A stretch of DNA of 64,000 nucleotides from NCBI GenBank assembly GCA_949361645.1, contig OX442429.1, forward strand, positions 1,863,231 to 1,927,230, read 5' to 3'. Positions 1 to 11,106 of the stretch are shown here, piece after piece. Below the pieces are notes generated by a model. It searched no databases and was not told the DNA's origin. It worked only from the letters and a program-made list of their open reading frames with translations. The translations under genes were made by a program, and so were the position numbers. Source of the stretch: Spongilla lacustris. Taxonomy: Eukaryota; Porifera; Demospongiae; Spongillida; Spongillidae. The first letter of the stretch is position 1. The number at the start of each line of letters is the position of its first letter.

Positions 1-1083
1 GAGCTTCACCCCAGCTCCAGATGCAAGGGTGGGGCTCACGAGATTATGTACATGAGGGAACCACCACAAGCGTAAATTGGATTTCATCACAAGAAAGTGG
101 TCAAAAAAAGTGGGGGTGTTATGTGACTGGTGTAGTTGATGTGCACAGCAGTATTCACATACGGTTTATACATGCGGGAAACCACAAGTGCAAATGAGAT
201 ATTCATCGTAGACAATTTGAGTCGTGTGTTAGGTACTAAGCATGTGTTAGGTACTAAGCTTACACACTGTTGTCCCTTCCAGGACAATGGTACAAAAATC
301 CGGGACTGTCCCAGATGTTCTGGGATGGTTGACAAACTGCATTGTATGCAACCGTGAAGCCATCTATCCCACATTTTGTGGCATTGTCCTGGAATACCTG
401 TATCCCAAACTGGGTGGCTTATGCTTATGTAGTGCATGGATAAGAAAGGTAATGATTGTTTATGTATCATGTGTGTGTGTATAAGTACATATTTTGTGCT
501 CCATTAATTATATTCATAACTGTCCCAAAGATGTGTTGGCACCTTTGCACCATATGCATCTTCGGCACTGCTAAAGTAAGTGGGTTACCTAAGCTCATTT
601 GTTAATACTCTTGTATCGACTACAAATCATGCCGTAAGTCAATCTGAATCAAAAGCAGCATTAATTTATTTGGCTCCGCTATAAGGCTTAATTTAAACTG
701 GCTGTCAAAATAAACCTCCAGTGTTGCATTGATTGAACTGTCAACAACATATCCTTTCCTCTGCCTACTTCAAAAATATCTAAACCTTTCTTCCACATGG
801 AAGCATTTAGCTTAGTACCTAACAAATGCTATACCCACTTTAAAATAGTTTGCCATTTAAAAATAAACTAAGTTTTGCAAGATTTTGCTAATAGTAAATG
901 CTCTTTTACATAAATCTACGGTAATTAAAATCATCAACATTACCTACTTTAGGACAGCTGTAACATAATAAGCATGATAGAAGATTAAATATTAACAAAA
1001 GACTACATGCGATTAGTTTTGGCCTATATGTAGATGCACCTTTGATCTATTCATGACATCTAAGGTACACAATACTAACTCAC
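1..1083. other. No recognised gene; probable intron or 3' flank of the EGF/CCP gene
   Basis: No exon with a domain signature was recognised on either strand. The last CCP exon at 1084 ends in a GTGAGT donor on the minus strand, so the gene should continue leftward, but I could not identify the next exon here. A short direct duplication of a 'gtgttaggtactaag' unit is visible around 226-259. Open frames in this part look like chance. Confidence 0.4.
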
Positions 1084-2659
1084 GTTTGCAAGAAGGTGCA
1101 CTGGCACTGCTCCATTCCACTACTCTTTTCACAGCATTGAAGACACATTTTAGTGTGCTGCTTCCTACAAGCTTATATTCTGGTGGGCACACAATGGAGC
1201 ATGATGTGTTATACTTCCCAATACATGGCCTGGTTAATGATACATTTTCAGGCAGAGAGGGAGTTGGACAGGTCATAGGATCACATGTAGTAGTGTTCCC
1301 ACTCCATTGTAGCGTTATCAGGCAATATCTAGTTGGTGCTCCCATCAGGTTATAGCCTCCTTGGCACGTGAATACACACCAGTTTCCTGTCTCATTCCCA
1401 TTGCAAATCATGCTGCCATGATCAGGTGCAAGGAGCGTTGGGCATTGTATATCTAAAAAAGATTCAATGTATAAGTAGTTCTTTAAACAATTCTACATGT
1501 ATAACTCACTCTGGCACATATGCTTGTTGTCACTCAATTTAAATCCCCTATAACACGTACATATGTAGCTCCCTATTGTGTTGGTACATAGGTGGTCACA
1601 TCCTCCATTGTTCATAGAGCATTCATTCAGATCTGTGCACATTGAGATATAGCACCATAAGTGCACAAAATGACAAGACATTTACCTATACATGTGTATT
1701 TATCAGTCAAAACATAGCCATTGCTGAAGCAAGAACAAGTGTAGCTTCCAATTGTATTGGTGCAATTCTGGGTACATCCTGATATACGCATTTTGCACTC
1801 ATCAATGTCTGAAGTGATTAATCAATTGAAGGGGTAAAATTATACTTGCGATGCAATGTTACCTGCACAACTAGATCCATCACTCTCCAGTGTATAACCA
1901 ATCCTACAAGAGCAACTATATCCTCCTTGCTCCTCTATGCAAATTTGAGAGCAGTTGTCCAAATGCAAAGAACACTCAGGAATATCTGCAGAATTATAAG
2001 CAACTTAAAAAAAACAAGCATGGACATCCAAATTTTACTCACCATTACAATCCAAGCCATTTGAAGCTAAAGCAAACCCAGTCTTGCAAGTGCAGTAGAA
2101 TGAACCAGGTGTGTTCGTACAGTTTTGACTGCAACCACCGTTGGCTACTAAGCATTCATTGATATCTGGAAATAGATGCACTAATATATTCCTCCTTCTC
2201 CAGATGCACTCCTTACCATTGCATGAATGGCTATCATTTTTACCACTTTGGCAAGAGCAGTGGTATGACCCTGGAGTGTTGATGCAGTTTTGCTGACACC
2301 CTCCATTGGATGTGGCACACTCATCAATATCTATTGTGTGCCATGTGATGGCAAGTAATAGAGTATGCATGCACCAAACATACCAAGGCATTGGTGACCA
2401 TCATATGCAAGAGAAAAGCCACTCCTACATGAGCAGGTGTAACTGCCCCGAGTATTAGTACAGATCTGTCCACATCCACCATTGCTGGCTAGGCATTCAT
2501 TCACATCTGTTTAAATGCATCAGCAATGGATACAGCTTTGTGGGCATCACATTTACACATGTGTACCATCACTGCAGGCTCCACCAGTCCATCCACTATT
2601 GCAAGTGCAGACGTTTGGGTCAGTGCACCGTCCATACACACAGGTAGGGTTGCAGAATG
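1084..2659 (-). CDS. EMI/EGF/CCP extracellular protein, EGF and Sushi exons (partial gene)
   Basis: Eight minus-strand exons: 2567-2659, 2384-2506, 2217-2330, 2043-2165, 1863-1985, 1686-1808, 1510-1632 and 1084-1452. All inner junctions are GT-AG and phase 1, and the introns are 51-60 bp. The first exon encodes a short EGF (CxxxCVYGRC...[12 protein letters not shown]). The next six encode one EGF each, starting D[ILV][DNP]EC with the C-x-C-Y/S-x-G pattern; DIDEC/DVNEC starts and a conserved aromatic mark most as calcium-binding. The 369 bp exon encodes two CCP/Sushi modules with paired cysteines and W. Proteins of this build are secreted or cell-surface adhesion or matrix proteins. The gene is incomplete: the upstream EMI exon is at 15709-15812 and the downstream exons were not found. 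I assign no gene symbol; MEGF6-like and other EMI/EGF proteins are the nearest family idea. Confidence 0.85.
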
Positions 2660-3187
2660 CTAAAAGAAGGTGAAAAGACAGTAGTTTAAAATCTATATGC
2701 ATATACATGTAGACTATGATGCATAACCAAATCCCATGTGACAAAGTGCTTTGGGTGCAGAATGGTTGCAGTACATGTACTGGGAAGCTTTTTTCACATG
2801 ACATGAAAATAATTGCTTAGTGACGTTTCTTTTTTTTCTTTTGTAATGGAGAATATTTACCATGGCATTGGATGGAATATTTCCAGGCAATGTCAAGTAA
2901 TATATTGTTATAGTAGGAAAAGAGCACATGTTAAATAGCAGCTTTATATGATGCAGTTTCCAGAGTAATAGTTATGGGTTAGAATTATAAGCTACCATGG
3001 AGGTGGGGAATAAGCAGATTTTGAAAGGCATGCTTGTGGTGGGTGCATGCATTGGTGTGTGACCATAATAAAAATTAATATAGTCATGAAAGCAAGGTTG
3101 TCTGGCATTAGAATTGCTGTGAGTTTTTACAGCTGCTTTATTATTTCAGCGTAATAACATACTAGAGTAATACATCAAGCTAAGCAA
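2660..3187. other. Intron sequence between EGF exon and piggyBac element
   Basis: No coding signal was recognised. It begins with the CTTTTAG acceptor of the EGF exon (minus strand) and runs to the left end of the first piggyBac element. Confidence 0.4.
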
Positions 3188-5827
3188 TGATAGGTCGACC
3201 ACTACATGTAGGCGCGTTAACCTATATACATGTAGGCGTACGCGCACGTGCACTTCGAAATGCAAAAGTATAAATAGTTCCCAATGTTTTAATGTACTAC
3301 ACAGTGCAAAGTTCAGATTCAAAACCATAACAAATAAGGGGATTTCAACTGGGCTGTTATTTAATGTGTACATGTATTTATACGGTATTTTGAAGTGTAA
3401 TGTTGTCGATATGACGAGCGAGGCACGTTATTGATCCAGTTTTTTGTTGTATCCACATTGCAGACAGGTGAGATATCAACCTGAGCCAGGGAGCACTCCT
3501 CACAGTAGTATGCCGTTTTTCTCCCGCAGCACACAGCATACAATCTTTGGATTGACTGCGTATGGGGGCCACTAGTCACTACCATCTTCATTCCCAATGG
3601 CACTGGCACATCTGGCTTAAACACTGGCATTTAGGCTGATACACTGGGCTGTCCCTCATGTTCCCTTTGAGTGTGTGAGTGTGTGAGAATTCAATACGTA
3701 TGCTGCATGTGTTTGTAGAGGCTGCACAGGTGTTTCTGTGTAAATCTGTGCACGCAGACGCTTTGCAGGCCCTGCTAGATTGATGGATACTTTGAACGTA
3801 AGTAGCTGCAATGATAGCCATTCGATAAACTCTCTATGTGACAGGTTGGTAGTAAGAGTCTTATTTGGATGAAAGCGTTGAAATGCGAGGAAAGCACTGT
3901 CTCACAAATTCCAATAATAGTGGCAAAGTTGCGATGCCACCATGTTTGTGTCTGCCAATGTCGTTCGAGCTCCAAGCCTCCCTGTCGCAGGTGATTGTGA
4001 ATATCTATTGCGTTTGCACCGTCAAAGTACTGTTCTACAACTGCAGGTCTCTTCACCTTCTTGTCGTACACCACAAATGGTGCCTCTGTTCTATCTGCTG
4101 CTGTGGACGCACGATAGCGCTTCTTGCACGCAGGGTTGAAGGCATCTGTAGTTCAACTTGTGCTAGCAATAAAGAGCTTCATCATCCTGTCATACCAGCC
4201 TACTGCCATGTACTGGTGTCCCTCAACAGTTGCTTGCATAACACAGTGCTCTCCACGTTCACTATACTGGTGCTGTTGTAGTTTCGCCTTTGGAAATTGC
4301 TTATGTGCTGTTTTCACTAGGCCGATATAACCTAAGACCACAATGGTTGTGCAGGGCTTGCGCTGACTTCAGAGAAGCAAATGCAGAATCAGCCACAACA
4401 GTGCGATCTGACCCACTCCAGGGCTTCGTCAAGCGTAACAGTGAAGATGTGCCAGAGCAATACAAGTATGCATATTCCTTTTCTAACATTTTGTCCTTAC
4501 CTTCTTGGATTTCCAACTGCAACATGATCTTTGTCTCAGCACAACACAGAGAATGATATTCTGTTCCAACTCCCTCAGGCTTCCTTGCTATTTTAGTTGC
4601 ATTCGGTAGCCCAACTGTCATATCACCCAATTTAGCAGCAAGCCCTCGTCAGGCACCCATGCTTTCATCTGCACACAACACTGAACCAGGCCACAGTCCC
4701 TCTTCTCTGTTCTTATTGAATGACTTCACAGCACCATGTAATGGCACTCATGGGTCTTCTTTCAAGTCATCCTCAGTAGATTGACAGAGCCTCGAATTAT
4801 GCAGCAGTGTGTCAAATTGATTCCGAAACATGTATCGCCCAAGAGCAGGGGCAGAAAATGGTCCGTCTGACTCTGTTCTTCATAAGCTTCACCTTTCTCC
4901 ACCCCCAGCAATAGTCATGGCAAGGATTACACCAAAGAACTGTTGCAACTGCTCGTAATCGAATGGCTTGAAATGCATTTCAACTTGCTGATTAGTTGCT
5001 TCAATAATGTTTTGCTAAAGGTCTTCTGGCATCATCATCCTCCAGAAATCTAGCTCAGTTGATCTTTCTACCGCAGGGTGGTGCAGAGCTGCTTTCCGTT
5101 GGAATGCTGGTCCATTGAGATCAACCACTACGTCTCCAGTCATACGCCACACTATCCCATCAAGCACAACTTCGTTTGGGTGTTCTGTAGTTTCGGAAGC
5201 ATCAGGCACGCTAAAAATGTATACAGATTGTATGATAAGAGACCACAAATATGGCCAAAAAGGGGGCGACTTACTGTTTTGAAGTTTCGCTTGTTCCACC
5301 GGTTTCACCTAATCCATCAGGATCAAGCATTTCCTCATCCTCACTGGAGCTGCTGTCATTGGAAGAGACACATCAGAGTCCCTGCTATCTTTCTGTCCCT
5401 GAGAGAGGCATACAGGCTGTGCCGATGACGCAGACGGTTGATTTCCTCCCTCTAGCTGTAACGTTCTAGCAGCAAATTTCTCTAAAACACCGCTTCCAAG
5501 TGCTACTATCCATTTACGACCCCTTCCTGTTGCTTCTAACCCTTGCACAATGCCACTTCTTGCTGCAAATGAGCCTCTCAGAACACGTACTTTTGCACCG
5601 ATTGTGATACCCTTCACCATCCAGCTTGTTTATGTAACGAGCAACGTGATGTCGTAGCGTCAACGAGGTCCAAAATGATATTAAAATCAATTAGCTAGGT
5701 GTTTATGAAATATTCTTCTTATAGCTGTGATACATTACTCAAGGCCACCAGCTATTACAATACAAAGCCTACATGTAGGTTAAAATCGTGTTTTTCGCCT
5801 ACATGTAGGCGTGCGGTCAATCTATGA
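3188..5827 (-). mobile_element. piggyBac-type DNA transposon 1, decayed
   Basis: The left end starts TGATAGGTCGACC and continues with TACATGTAGGCG and CGTTAACC. The right end, read on the minus strand, starts TCATAGATTGACCGCACGCC and also carries TACATGTAGGCG. These are degenerate terminal and subterminal inverted repeats. The flanks GCAA (3184-3187) and GTAA (5828-5831) are plausible mutated TTAA target sites. The same end sequences bound a MITE at 33037-33518 that has real TTAA flanks, which supports these borders. Transposase coding occupies most of the interior on the minus strand. Confidence 0.75.
3361..5620 (-). pseudogene. piggyBac transposase (DDE_Tnp_1_7) pseudogene of element 1
   Basis: Read on the minus strand: an N-terminal block (5620-5309) with GAKVRVLRG...RSGIVQG...WIVALG, resembling a small SH3/KOW-like barrel; a linker; then the piggyBac core. 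The three expected catalytic aspartates are visible: DESMGA near 4670, VVADSAFASL near 4390 and AIDIHNHLRQGG near 3995. The C-terminal cysteine finger (AVCCGRKTAYYCEEC) lies near 3480-3540. The gene is broken by frameshifts near 4340 and 3780, by in-frame TGA codons after DESMGA and near 4150, and by others in the linker. An active protein would cut and paste at TTAA sites. This copy is dead. Confidence 0.85.
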
Positions 5828-6132
5828 GTAAGCATTTTCTAAATTCCAGGAATGAATATAAATTGAGTGAGTGCACAAATAAAATCAAATATTGTCAGTC
5901 ATACATTATTCAAAACCTATAGCTATAATGTACAATTGATTTCATGGTCAATAGTGAGATCGGATGTTTCATTCACAACACTTCAAATCCTACATAGGAC
6001 CTACTGGCATAGGTCCTGATTATGTGTCATATACACAATAATGTATATATTTAAACACTTGAATTGTTTAGTGGACACCCAAATATACATGTATTAATGA
6101 TTTCATTGAATGTTAAATTTATTGAATTTTAA
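5828..6132. other. Spacer between two piggyBac elements
   Basis: AT-rich 305 bp spacer. It ends in the left TTAA (6129-6132) of element 2. No gene seen. Confidence 0.4.
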
Positions 6133-6226
6133 TGAATAGGTGCCGGTAAGAACGCTAGGTTAACCTAGCGTTTTTCGCTAGGTTAACCTAGCGTTCCTAG
6201 CGTTAAACGCTAGGTTAACCTAGCAT
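6133..6226. repeat. Left terminal and subterminal inverted repeats of piggyBac 2
   Basis: TGAATAGGTGCCG is followed by three nearly identical CGCTAGGTTAACCTAGCG palindromes with a GCGTTAAACGC joiner. Multiple palindromic subterminal copies are typical transposase-binding sites; binding is inferred. Confidence 0.85.
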
Positions 6227-6311
6227 TCCCGTCGTACAGTCACAATAATAATGAATGATTGGCGCATGAGAATTACATTATACAGTAAAACAAAGTACTT
6301 TAAATACATAG

Positions 6312-8560
6312 TTAAGTTGTCCACATTCGTTTTTGATGAACTTGGCTGCATATTCTGCCTGATTTGGGCCCACAGACACCAAATATACGCCCATCCATTT
6401 CATTGGAACACTGAACACAGCAGAAATTTGCATTTGGAGCTGGTTTTGGGCACACCTTGCAACGCACAGCAGTCCCATGTACTGCCCGGTGCTCTTTTGC
6501 AAGCTCTTCAGAATACCTTCTCTTAGCTGGTGATTCGCCTGCAAGACTATTTCGTTTAAAGGCTTTTGAACCTCTATCCCTAGCATTCAGATACTGTGTG
6601 ATGGACATAATCTGGTGCTCAACTTCACATTCCACATCACTTTCCTCCTCTTCACCGCTGTCACTCCTCTTGCGCTTCCTGAGTTGAAGCTGGAATGGAG
6701 TAGGCTCTGGAGCACCACCTTTGCTGTTTGTCAGCAGCATTATGACCAGCCTTTCAATGAAGTTTCTGTGGGATGGAACTTGTACATGCCGATTGAAGTG
6801 ACAGATGGTCTTGAACGTATCCACCTCAATCATCCCCAAAATGGTACACATCAACCGAAACCACCATTTGCTGGTTCCAATAGCATTTTCCATTCCTAGA
6901 CCATCTTGCCGTAAGTGGTTGTGCACATCAATGGCACATGCTGCTTCAAAATAAGACTTTATCATCTGTGTGCGAGGAACAGTGCGGGTAATGGTTTCGG
7001 ATTCTCCAGTAGTTTCATTGAGGTGCCACCGCTTCCTTGTATGGTCATCAACAGACATGCTGTGATTTCACGTGCTGATGATGATCTTCTTTGGTGCTCC
7101 TTCTGAACCCGGTTCATTCCAGACATGGCCATAAATATACTTACTAACTCCATGTACTTTCTTCTCAGTACGAATGGTCACTGTGTCACCACGCTTGGCT
7201 TGTGCACTAAAGGCCATCTCCTGGCAGAATTTCCTAGGAAACTCCTTATGAGCTGTTTTGAGCAGACCAGAAAAGTATGTGGAATGTTCCAGCAGAGCAG
7301 TACAGGTGGCTACAGATGCAAACGCACTGTCTCCACGAATAACATGTCCATGACCATGCAAAAATTCTGTCATCCTGAGAGTAAGAGCAACTGATTTTGG
7401 GTACCTGTCACAATACCTTTTGCCTGCCATAGCCTCCTTTCCCTCTTGTATCTCCAGAAACAGCATAATGCCAGTCTGTGCATCTGCCACATTCTTGTAC
7501 TCCACTCCAATGCCCTGTGGCTTTCGGATTATCTTGGAAAGGTGGGGCACACCTTCTGGAGTATTCTCAAAAAATGGAATCCATTTTCCCATTGATTCGT
7601 CAATAACCACTTCAGTTCCCTGATCCACAAACTTCCTCCGTAGGGCATTGAATGCATCGACTAGTGGCTGGATGTATTTCCACTTGTTGTCAGAATCACC
7701 AGGGGGCCAGATCTTCAGGAATCTCTCCCAATCAATGAAGCGGTCACGGGCTAAGCCAAAGCGCTCTCTCATTCTAAAAGGAGGAACAAAGCCATCATCC
7801 CTAGTTCACCAGAGGTCCTTGATTTTTCCAATTGGATGCAGTGTTCTTGCATACAGCACACCCAAACACATCCAATGCTCGTGTTCTGAAAATGCAGCAA
7901 CATTGAAGACAATCCATCCAAAAGTCATTAGGCATCATGTGGTTGAAACATGCCTCCTCATCATGCCAGACTGTCTCTGCCAATGCTCCCTGCCACCTGA
8001 TTCTTGTTTCAGCATAACGCCAGCCATCCTTGGCACGCTGGCATTCCGTCACACCCCCTTGCAATGTTTCCCATTGTTGACCATGTGCTAAAAGTGGATC
8101 GGATGGGCCTGTCTCATGGCTACTTGCTGGAAGAGCATCAGGAGGGTTTAGTTCTTCGTCTAGGTTCTCACACACTGGCTGAGCATCATGATTGAAGCTC
8201 TCGTCCTCTTCAATAGCTTCAGGCCGGCTGTTTTGTGGCTCAGTTGATGGCTCTGGAGCGGGATCCGATGCTATGATGGGTTCTTTAGCATTCCTCCAAA
8301 ATGCTGCACCATGTTCAGTTTCATAAAACTGACCCCCAAATGTTCCATCTAACTCTCCTCGTGTTTTTTCGAGGCTTAGCTATCACCTCCCCTTCGACAT
8401 CTGCGTTTTTCCATCCCGTACCGAACGTACACATCAGCGCATCTTTTACGCGCAACTTGGCACCTTTGGCGTGAACTTTAGCGCCTAGCTCTGGTAAACA
8501 TGCATTATCACGCCCAGTGCTCGGTGGAACTGATAGCCTACTAACTTCCAGACACAACAT
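6312..8560 (-). pseudogene. piggyBac transposase pseudogene of element 2
   Basis: Minus strand. The N-terminal segment (8560-8375) has GAKLRVKDALMCTFGTGW, an SH3/Tudor-like pattern similar in position to that of element 1. An acidic linker follows (about 8340-8100), then the core. Catalytic aspartates are visible in VVIDESMGKW (~7600), IRGDSAFASV (~7335) and CAIDVHNHLRQDG (~6930). A cysteine-rich C-terminal finger (CKVCPKPAPNANFCCVQC) lies at 6380-6460. Defects are few: a frameshift near 8370, one near 7930, an in-frame TGA at about 7805 (KDLW-stop-T, where element 3 has LWRT, so a CGA-to-TGA change), and a TGA at 7068-7070. The rest reads openly for about 480 codons, so decay is young compared with element 1. 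Confidence 0.9.
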
Positions 8561-8611
8561 TAGCCGCCATTTCGAAGAGGGTACAATAGATAATCACAAG
8601 ACCTTTGACCC

Positions 8612-8672
8612 TCAAAAAACGCTAGGTTTACCTAGCGAATGCTAGGTAAACCTAGCGTTCGGCACCTATTCA
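8612..8672. repeat. Right terminal and subterminal inverted repeats of piggyBac 2
   Basis: Two CGCTAGGT(T/A)(T/A)ACCTAGCG palindromes are followed by TCGGCACCTATTCA and then TTAA. This is the mirror of the left end. Confidence 0.85.
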
Positions 8673-8954
8673 TTAATTGCTGTGTACACTAAGACATGTT
8701 GATGTAAGCAACTAAAATTTACTTAATTGTGAAATCAAAACGTTAAACCAGGGTTGCCGCGATATATTGCGGTTAACCGCGGTAATATATAACCTTAAAG
8801 TATGTAATATTTTACGGAGTATGAATGCAGTAATAAGGAATACAGAGAGCAATAATCAAGTCTCCGCATAAATCTGCAGTGGATAATTAACCTTGCACAC
8901 AGTTAGCCTAGAAGCTTAGAGTTTGGACAGAGAAATATGCAGAAAAGAATTTTA

Positions 8955-9020
8955 AAGATGCATGGCCTTCGCGCCTAAATAAGCTGATGAGCTTACTTAG
9001 GCGCGAAGGCCATGCATCTT
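8955..9020. repeat. 66 bp near-perfect palindrome (hairpin)
   Basis: AAGATGCATGGCCTTCGCGC is followed by a short loop (AAGCTGATGAGCTT) and its reverse complement. It could be a tiny foldback MITE. No target duplication is clear. Confidence 0.8.
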
Positions 9021-9560
9021 TTCTTTGATATGTTATTGGCAACAGAAAATGCACTCTCTGTAGGAACAGTTGAATCAGGAATGGCTAAATAATTTCTAGC
9101 CATAAAAGTATTTCATATTCTTTCCACTACATTTAGTTCTTTGCCTGCTTGTTTTTTCTGTATTGTATTTGTTCATTCCCTTTTATTTTAACAATAATAA
9201 ATTAAAATAACCATTTTTTGGCAATTGCCCCCCCCCCCTGGTGCCTTAAAAACAGGGGCGCCAGAATAATAGCTAGGGCGCCAAAATGATGGCTGAAGTA
9301 TGCATGGTGTCTTAACAGACTCAAAGTAAAGTTAGCCTGGAATGTGCTGCTTAAATGCATGTACTGTGGAGACTACAAAGCGATTAATATCACTTGGGCT
9401 GTGGTAGTTACTATATCATTAATGTGAAGAAACTAATTAAACTATACTACCCAAAAAAAGTTATTTGGATAACCCTTAAAAAAAGCATGGTAAGCAGTCC
9501 AAGATAGTTGTTATAACATTCATATCAGTTACACTTTGCAGACAAGAGGTAAGCGCAAAA
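9021..9560. other. No recognised gene
   Basis: AT-rich DNA with a poly-C tract near 9226-9239 and a GGGCGCCA repeat pair around 9255-9290. Nothing coding was recognised. Confidence 0.4.
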
Positions 9561-9565
9561 GGTCA

Positions 9566-10925
9566 GGGGTGGAATATCGCAGAAAAAGTTGGCCAGAATT
9601 ATGGTAGATTTTTTTAAGAACTCGGCCCGGGCTCTGCATGATGATGTAGCTGCTATAGGTGAACCAGTCGCTTCATACTCAGTTGTACGTCCAGTAAATG
9701 TTACTGATCTCGATAGTCCAACCAGGCAGCTAAGCAGGTCTGTCAGTGTTAATTATGACTCCAAACGTTGATGTAGAGAAGGTGAGTGAAGTAGAGATTA
9801 AACACTGTTAGGTGGAATGCAAGTGAGAGCATCCTTGAGGCTCTAGACATTGTTCATACAGATACGTCATTTGACACAAAGCACATATCCGAGGCAGCTG
9901 GGCTTTTAATTTCAATTCAGACCAAGCAATTCTGGCAACTGCTCTATTGTTTAGTGAGATATTCGCCATAACTGGTCCACTGAGCCGTTACCTGCAAAGT
10001 ATTGACAATGACCTTTCGAGAGCGATGAACATGATTGATGTCTCAATTACGTGTCTTGAAAAAATGCGCAATGGGCAATTTGACATCATAAAAACTATGG
10101 ATGACACTGTTAAAAATACCAATCTATCCAATGGCACACAACTAGAATATGTACTAAAGGAGCACCTGGAACTTCAGGGTCTCCAGAAACCCAAACGCTA
10201 TATGTTGTGTTAGATTCTGTCTTAAGCTCCATCAGTGATGAGGAACAGGTTCGAGATGAACAAGCCATTGTATGAAATGCTGTCTGTATTTTCACACCTG
10301 TTTTCCACGTCTCAGTGAAATGTACAAGACTGACTATGACTTGACACGTATTGTGACTAGCTTTTGTGAAAAATACAATCTTGATCCCAAAAGATGTGCA
10401 GAAGAACTTTTCTGTTTTGCACGGGCCTACTGTAAATTTTATAGCTCCGAATTGGTATGCAGTGGATGATCATAATTATGATGAAGACGATATCGAACAA
10501 GATCACAATGAAAGGAATGTGGATGAAAACAATGATGACTCCATTGAGTTAAGAGATGGTTTGAAGGAGCAGCATGATGGACATTTAGCAACTACGACAA
10601 CCGGCATTCATGGATCATCTTTACTGGGTCATCTTAAAGATGCGCTTCCGGAGTTGTGTAAAGTGTATGGCATTACTGATTTCTGCCGTACCGATCAATT
10701 CCTGTACTGCAGAGCGTAGCTTTTTTGCACTAAAGCGTATGAAAACATGATTGAGGTCTACAATGGTGCAGGAGAGGCTGGGAGGATTATTGCTCTTTTC
10801 AGTAGAATGCAAAACACTGCTAACACTGACGAAAGAATCAATAATCGATTTATATGCACATTCATCCTTTCACTTCTCAAGTGCTTTATTGTAGTTCCAT
10901 TGTATTGCTTGGACAGGAGCACTTA
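9566..10925 (+). pseudogene. hAT-type (ZMYM1-like) transposase remnant
   Basis: Plus-strand relic in several frames. CTVRWNASESILEALDIVH at about 9810-9850 is the usual C-x-x-RW segment of ZMYM1/DUF4371 hAT proteins. FSEIFAITGPLSRYLQS at 9950-10005 is a family hallmark. AERSFFALKRMKT and LRSTMVQERLGGLLL at about 10710-10780 form the hAT C-terminal dimerisation motif. Frameshifts (near 9910, 10210, 10340, 10690) and stops separate the blocks, so the protein is dead. Known hAT function is cut-and-paste transposition with 8 bp target duplications; no ends were found. The part from 10323 onward is repeated after the N gap. Confidence 0.75.
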
Positions 10926-11072
10926 ACACGCATGCCATTTTTCTACAGTTGCATGTGAAAATGACCGTGACAATTTATATACTTTGTGATTAACATGGTT
11001 CGCTGCGATGGATGGACATGTACACGTATATACATGCATAAGCGTTGTGGGGGGGGGTGCCTTTATGTATAT

Positions 11073-11079
<7 letters not shown>

Positions 11080-11106
<27 letters not shown>
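11080..11106. repeat. Poly-C tract (copy 1)
   Basis: Uninterrupted C run. Its length differs from copy 2 (19550-19620), and this is the main difference between the two copies. Confidence 0.95.

Larger units (their letters stand above)
6133..8672 (-). mobile_element. piggyBac-type DNA transposon 2 with intact ends
   Basis: TTAA at 6129-6132 and at 8673-8676 flank a 2540 bp element. The terminal inverted repeat is TGAATAGGTGCCG at the left, matched by CGGCACCTATTCA at the right. Both ends continue into subterminal palindromes built on AACGCTAGGT(T/A)AACCTAGCGTT: four half-sites at 6151-6225 and two at 8618-8660. TTAA target duplication plus the encoded DDD transposase identify piggyBac. It is a different family from element 1, which lies 305 bp away in the same orientation. 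Confidence 0.95.

Noticed and set aside
87..484. Overlapping frames on both strands near the left edge
   Set aside because: No domain, no splice context that fits the EGF/CCP gene, and both strands equally open.
7773..7812. A GTGAAC...TTTTAG intron in piggyBac 2
   Set aside because: Splicing it would not restore the frame. Reading straight through gives a continuous piggyBac-like protein with one TGA, so a simple stop is the better reading.
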